Assembly: GCA_001801085.1 (NCBI GenBank)
Contig: MGWR01000021.1
Location: 1-64,000 of the forward strand
Direction of reading: 5' to 3'
Source: Gallionellales bacterium GWA2_60_142
Lineage (GTDB): Bacteria > Pseudomonadota > Gammaproteobacteria > Burkholderiales > Gallionellaceae
Length of the DNA: 64,000 bases
The notes below the pieces were generated by a model. That model had not been told where the DNA came from. It was given only the letters and a program-made list of their open reading frames with translations, and did not search any database. Of this stretch, positions 61,349 through 64,000 are shown in pieces (the stretch's first letter is position 1; each line of letters begins with the position of its first letter). The translations under genes were made by a program, and so were the position numbers.

Positions 61349-63913
61349 ATGTCGTTTCGCGAGCCGTGGTTTCGGATGGAATGCGGTGGTTATGACAGGC
61401 TGGTTTATGCGATGATGCAGATGCCTTTTTATTCGTTTGGAGTGGCGTTGGAAAATCCGGATATCTGCCGTGTGTTGCTGGTCGAGGACGATCCTGGCGA
61501 TGCCAATCTGGTGCGCCAGATGCTGCGGCTCGGCGGCGAGGGCCGCTTTGCGGTGACCTGGGCGGTTACGCTGGCCGATACCAGTCAGCAGCTGCACGCA
61601 GCGGAATTCGATGTCGTACTGCTCGACCTGTCGCTGCCGGATTCGTCCGGGCTGGCTACCGTGCAGGCTTGCCGCCAGTTGAATGCCAGGCTGCCGATCA
61701 TCGTGCTGACCGGACACGACGACAAGGTGTTTGCGTTGCAGACCATCGAGGCCGGCGCACAAGACTATCTGGTCAAGGGCAGCTTCGACGAGGATGCGCT
61801 GATTCGCGCGATGCGCTATGCGATCAGCCGCGCCAGCCTGGAACATAACCTGGCCGAAACCGGCATGCAGTTGCGCACGCTGATTAATGCGATGCCGGAC
61901 ATTGTCTGCTTCAAGGATGGGCAGGGGCGCTGGCTGGAGGCCAACGATTTTGTCGTTCAATTGTTCGAGCTGGAGTCTTTCGACTATCGCGGCAAGACGA
62001 ATTCGGAGATCGCGGCTTACCAGGATTTCTACAGCGAGGCGTTGCTGGACTGCGAGTCTCACGACGAGATCGCCTGGCAGGCGCGCAAGATGATACGCAT
62101 CGAACTGGTCATACCGCGGCCGGACGGCGCCATGCTCACATTCGATATCATCAAGGTGCCGCTGTTTGGTCCGAACGGCAGCCGCAAGGGCTTGGTCATG
62201 GTCGGGCGCGACATCACCCAGCGCAAGCGGTCCGAGGAGCGGCTGAATCTCGCCTCCCATGTGTTCGACACCACCGGTGAGGGCATCGCCGTGACCGATA
62301 TGCACGCCAATATCGTGGCGGTCAATCCGGCATTCACCAAGATCACCGGTTACAGCGAGGCCGAGGTGATCGGACAGAATCCCCGTATCCTCAAGTCTGG
62401 GCAGCAGGATAAGAGTTTCTACCTCGCTCTCTGGCGCGAACTGACCACGCGCGGCGAATGGCGGGGGGAGCTCAGAAACAAGCGCAAGAACGGCGAAATC
62501 TATCCGCAGTGGTCCACGATCAGCGCGATCCGCAACGAGGCGGGAGAGAACGCCAGCTATGTCGCGGTGTTTTCCGACATGACTGAGATACAGCAGGCGC
62601 AGCAGCGTGCCGATCAGCTTGCATGGCGCGATCCGCTGACCGGGCTGGCGAACCGCGCGCTGTTTCTGCGCCAGGTCGAGCAGACGCTGGCCGGCGCAAA
62701 GCGCGAGAAGCATTATGCCGACGTGTTGTTGATCGACCTCGACCGCTTCAAGGAAATCAACGAGGCGCGGGGATTGGCCGCCGGGGATGCGTTGCTGAAG
62801 GCGGTGGCGGAGCGTTTTGCTCTGCTGTTGCATGAGGACGACCTGCTGGCCCGTCTCGATTCGGACGAATTCGCGGTGCTGCTGCCGAGGCTGCGCACAT
62901 CGCGCGAGGCCGCCGCGCGCGAGGCGCTGGCGGTGGCCGAGAAATTGCGGGCCGCATTGCGCGAAACCATTGAAATCGACGGCGAAGCCATGCATGTCGA
63001 GGCCAGCATCGGTATCGCGTTATTGCCGGATTCTCCGGAGGGACTGGCCATCGACGTGGTGCGCCAGGCCGAGATGGCGCTGGCCAGGGCCAAGGCCGAG
63101 GGCGGTGCGCGCTCGATGTTCTTCGAAGCCGCGATGGGCGAAACGGCGAAGAATCGTTACCAGGTCGAGACCGAGTTGCGCGCCGCCATCGCCGGCGAGC
63201 AGTTGCGGCTCTATCTGCAACCGCAGGTGAATGCGGTCGGCAAACAGGTCGGTGCCGAGGCGCTGGTGCGCTGGCAGCATCCCGAGCGCGGTCTGGTGAT
63301 GCCGGGCGCGTTCATCCCGCTGGCCGAAGCCTCCGACCTGATTGTCGCCATCGACCAGTGGATGCTGTCTTCCGTGTGCCGCTTGCTCGCGCGGCTGGAT
63401 GGCGAGGGGAGGACGCTGCGCATCGCGGTCAACATCAGTCCGCGCCATTTCCAGCAGGCGGGCTTCGTCGCCGATGTGCGCCATCACCTGCACAGCAGCG
63501 GTGCCGATCCGACCCATCTGGTGCTGGAAGTGACCGAAGGTTTGATGATAGGGGACATCGACGACGTGATCGTCAAGATGTCCGCACTGTCCGCGATGGG
63601 CATCCATTTCTCCATCGACGATTTCGGCACCGGCTATTCTAGCCTTGCCTACATCAAGCGCCTGCCTATCCACGAACTGAAGATAGACAAGAGTTTTATT
63701 CAGGACGCCGCCACCGACCAGAACGATGCCGCGCTGGTCGAGACCATCGTCGCCGTAGCGCGCCACCTGCACTTGCAGGTCGTCGCCGAAGGCGTAGAAA
63801 CGCAGGCGCAGGCCGACCTGCTGAATTCCTATGGCAACGTGATCCATCAAGGCTATCTCTATGGCAGGCCGGAACCGGTCGAGATATGGCTGGAGCGCCT
63901 GGACCGAGACTGA
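61349..63913 (+). CDS. REC-PAS-PAS-GGDEF-EAL regulator, probable c-di-GMP phosphodiesterase
   Basis: An up to 854-aa soluble protein. Domains: receiver (about 40-160; VLLVEDDPGDANL, DVVLLDLSLPDSSG with phospho-Asp, YLVKGSF), PAS (about 170-290), PAS (about 295-415; TDMHANIVAVNPAFTKITGY), a degenerate GGDEF (active site SDEF in ARLDSDEFAVLL) and an intact EAL domain (EALVRWQHPERG, NISPRHF, IDDFGTGYSSLAYIKRLP, KIDKSFI, EGVETQAQ). The GGDEF site should not make c-di-GMP, so the EAL activity dominates. Starts at 61412 or 61415 are equally possible. No kinase is adjacent. Confidence 0.9.
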   Translation: MSFREPWFRMECGGYDRLVYAMMQMPFYSFGVALENPDICRVLLVEDDPGDANLVRQMLRLGGEGRFAVTWAVTLADTSQQLHAAEFDVVLLDLSLPDSSGLATVQACRQLNARLPIIVLTGHDDKVFALQTIEAGAQDYLVKGSFDEDALIRAMRYAISRASLEHNLAETGMQLRTLINAMPDIVCFKDGQGRWLEANDFVVQLFELESFDYRGKTNSEIAAYQDFYSEALLDCESHDEIAWQARKMIRIELVIPRPDGAMLTFDIIKVPLFGPNGSRKGLVMVGRDITQRKRSEERLNLASHVFDTTGEGIAVTDMHANIVAVNPAFTKITGYSEAEVIGQNPRILKSGQQDKSFYLALWRELTTRGEWRGELRNKRKNGEIYPQWSTISAIRNEAGENASYVAVFSDMTEIQQAQQRADQLAWRDPLTGLANRALFLRQVEQTLAGAKREKHYADVLLIDLDRFKEINEARGLAAGDALLKAVAERFALLLHEDDLLARLDSDEFAVLLPRLRTSREAAAREALAVAEKLRAALRETIEIDGEAMHVEASIGIALLPDSPEGLAIDVVRQAEMALARAKAEGGARSMFFEAAMGETAKNRYQVETELRAAIAGEQLRLYLQPQVNAVGKQVGAEALVRWQHPERGLVMPGAFIPLAEASDLIVAIDQWMLSSVCRLLARLDGEGRTLRIAVNISPRHFQQAGFVADVRHHLHSSGADPTHLVLEVTEGLMIGDIDDVIVKMSALSAMGIHFSIDDFGTGYSSLAYIKRLPIHELKIDKSFIQDAATDQNDAALVETIVAVARHLHLQVVAEGVETQAQADLLNSYGNVIHQGYLYGRPEPVEIWLERLDRD

Positions 63914-63963
63914 ACGCGCCCTGAATAACCGCATATGAACGGCATGGACAGGGTGGAAGCAAA

Positions 63964-64000
63964 ATGAATCGACCGGTAATGAGCGTAGCGCCGATCGGCC
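63964..64000 (+). CDS. Start of a further gene, truncated by window end
   Basis: ATG 63964 follows GGTGGAAG and reads MNRPVMSVAPIG before the window stops. Too short to identify; the VAPIG start is compatible with TrmO-like proteins, but that is a guess only. Confidence 0.4.
   Translation, partial: MNRPVMSVAPIG

Overview
The window looks like a chromosomal segment of a betaproteobacterium, most likely a member of the Gallionellaceae or a relative (Nitrosomonadales). This is inferred from gene content and moderately high GC, not from a marker gene. The pointers are FeoAB facing a Fur regulator, a K+-independent proton-pumping pyrophosphatase, an NsrR/NnrS nitrosative-stress group, BamC next to DapA, and several small families that I associate with betaproteobacteria. 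No rRNA, tRNA, CRISPR array or complete insertion sequence was seen.

Layout. 1-3.9 kb: the 3' end of clpB, then a FIST sensor overlapping a PAS histidine kinase. 4.1-5.1 kb: a MerR regulator in a two-gene operon. 5.2-9.6 kb: a complete bacterial NHEJ operon (ligD, ku, ku) on the minus strand, with a palindromic mini-element forming the ligD stop codon. 9.7-22.2 kb: an accessory stretch with four toxin-antitoxin pairs (TumEA, HigBA, BrnTA, VapBC), an orphan Fic-antitoxin-like peptide, a 49-aa unlisted gene, an RlmN-like enzyme, envelope lipoproteins, an S24 peptidase-like protein and a helicase with a low-GC, nuclease-like N-terminus. 22.4-25.8 kb: a sigma-54 activator divergent from a ferredoxin-ccoG pair, with a consensus -24/-12 promoter and a structured leader. 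25.9-29 kb: small membrane proteins, then the tightly overlapped chain yjbQ-acyP-Trx/HEAT-yrbG. 29-35.3 kb (minus strand): a ferredoxin/FAD reductase, a patatin lipoprotein, an LRR-kinase fusion and a diguanylate cyclase. 35.5-41 kb: feoAB, fur, dapA, bamC and a metallo-beta-lactamase protein. 41-46.4 kb: an Ala-rich lipoprotein, a RoxA-like hydroxylase, bcp-slyD, a diguanylate cyclase and a glycosyltransferase. 46.4-50.5 kb: an NO/nitrosative-stress group (hemerythrin, SirB2, HPP, NsrR, DUF2249, NnrS). 50.6-58.6 kb: a ParA-like ATPase, a ferredoxin and AddB-AddA. 58.6-64 kb: an IS3-type remnant, hppA and a REC-PAS-PAS-GGDEF-EAL protein.

The points I would look at first are: an exact 75-bp tandem duplication inside feoB that repeats a membrane segment; the sigma-54 promoter followed by three hairpins, the last terminator-like, upstream of the ferredoxin gene; an in-frame palindromic repeat inside addA; three toxin-first TA modules whose predicted -10 boxes sit only 6-9 nt before the toxin ATG; a tumA tail fossil after higBA; and dispersed hairpin repeats at 14.6, 48.4 and 51.4-51.7 kb. 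All functional calls rest on motif recognition in the translated ORFs; no database search was possible.
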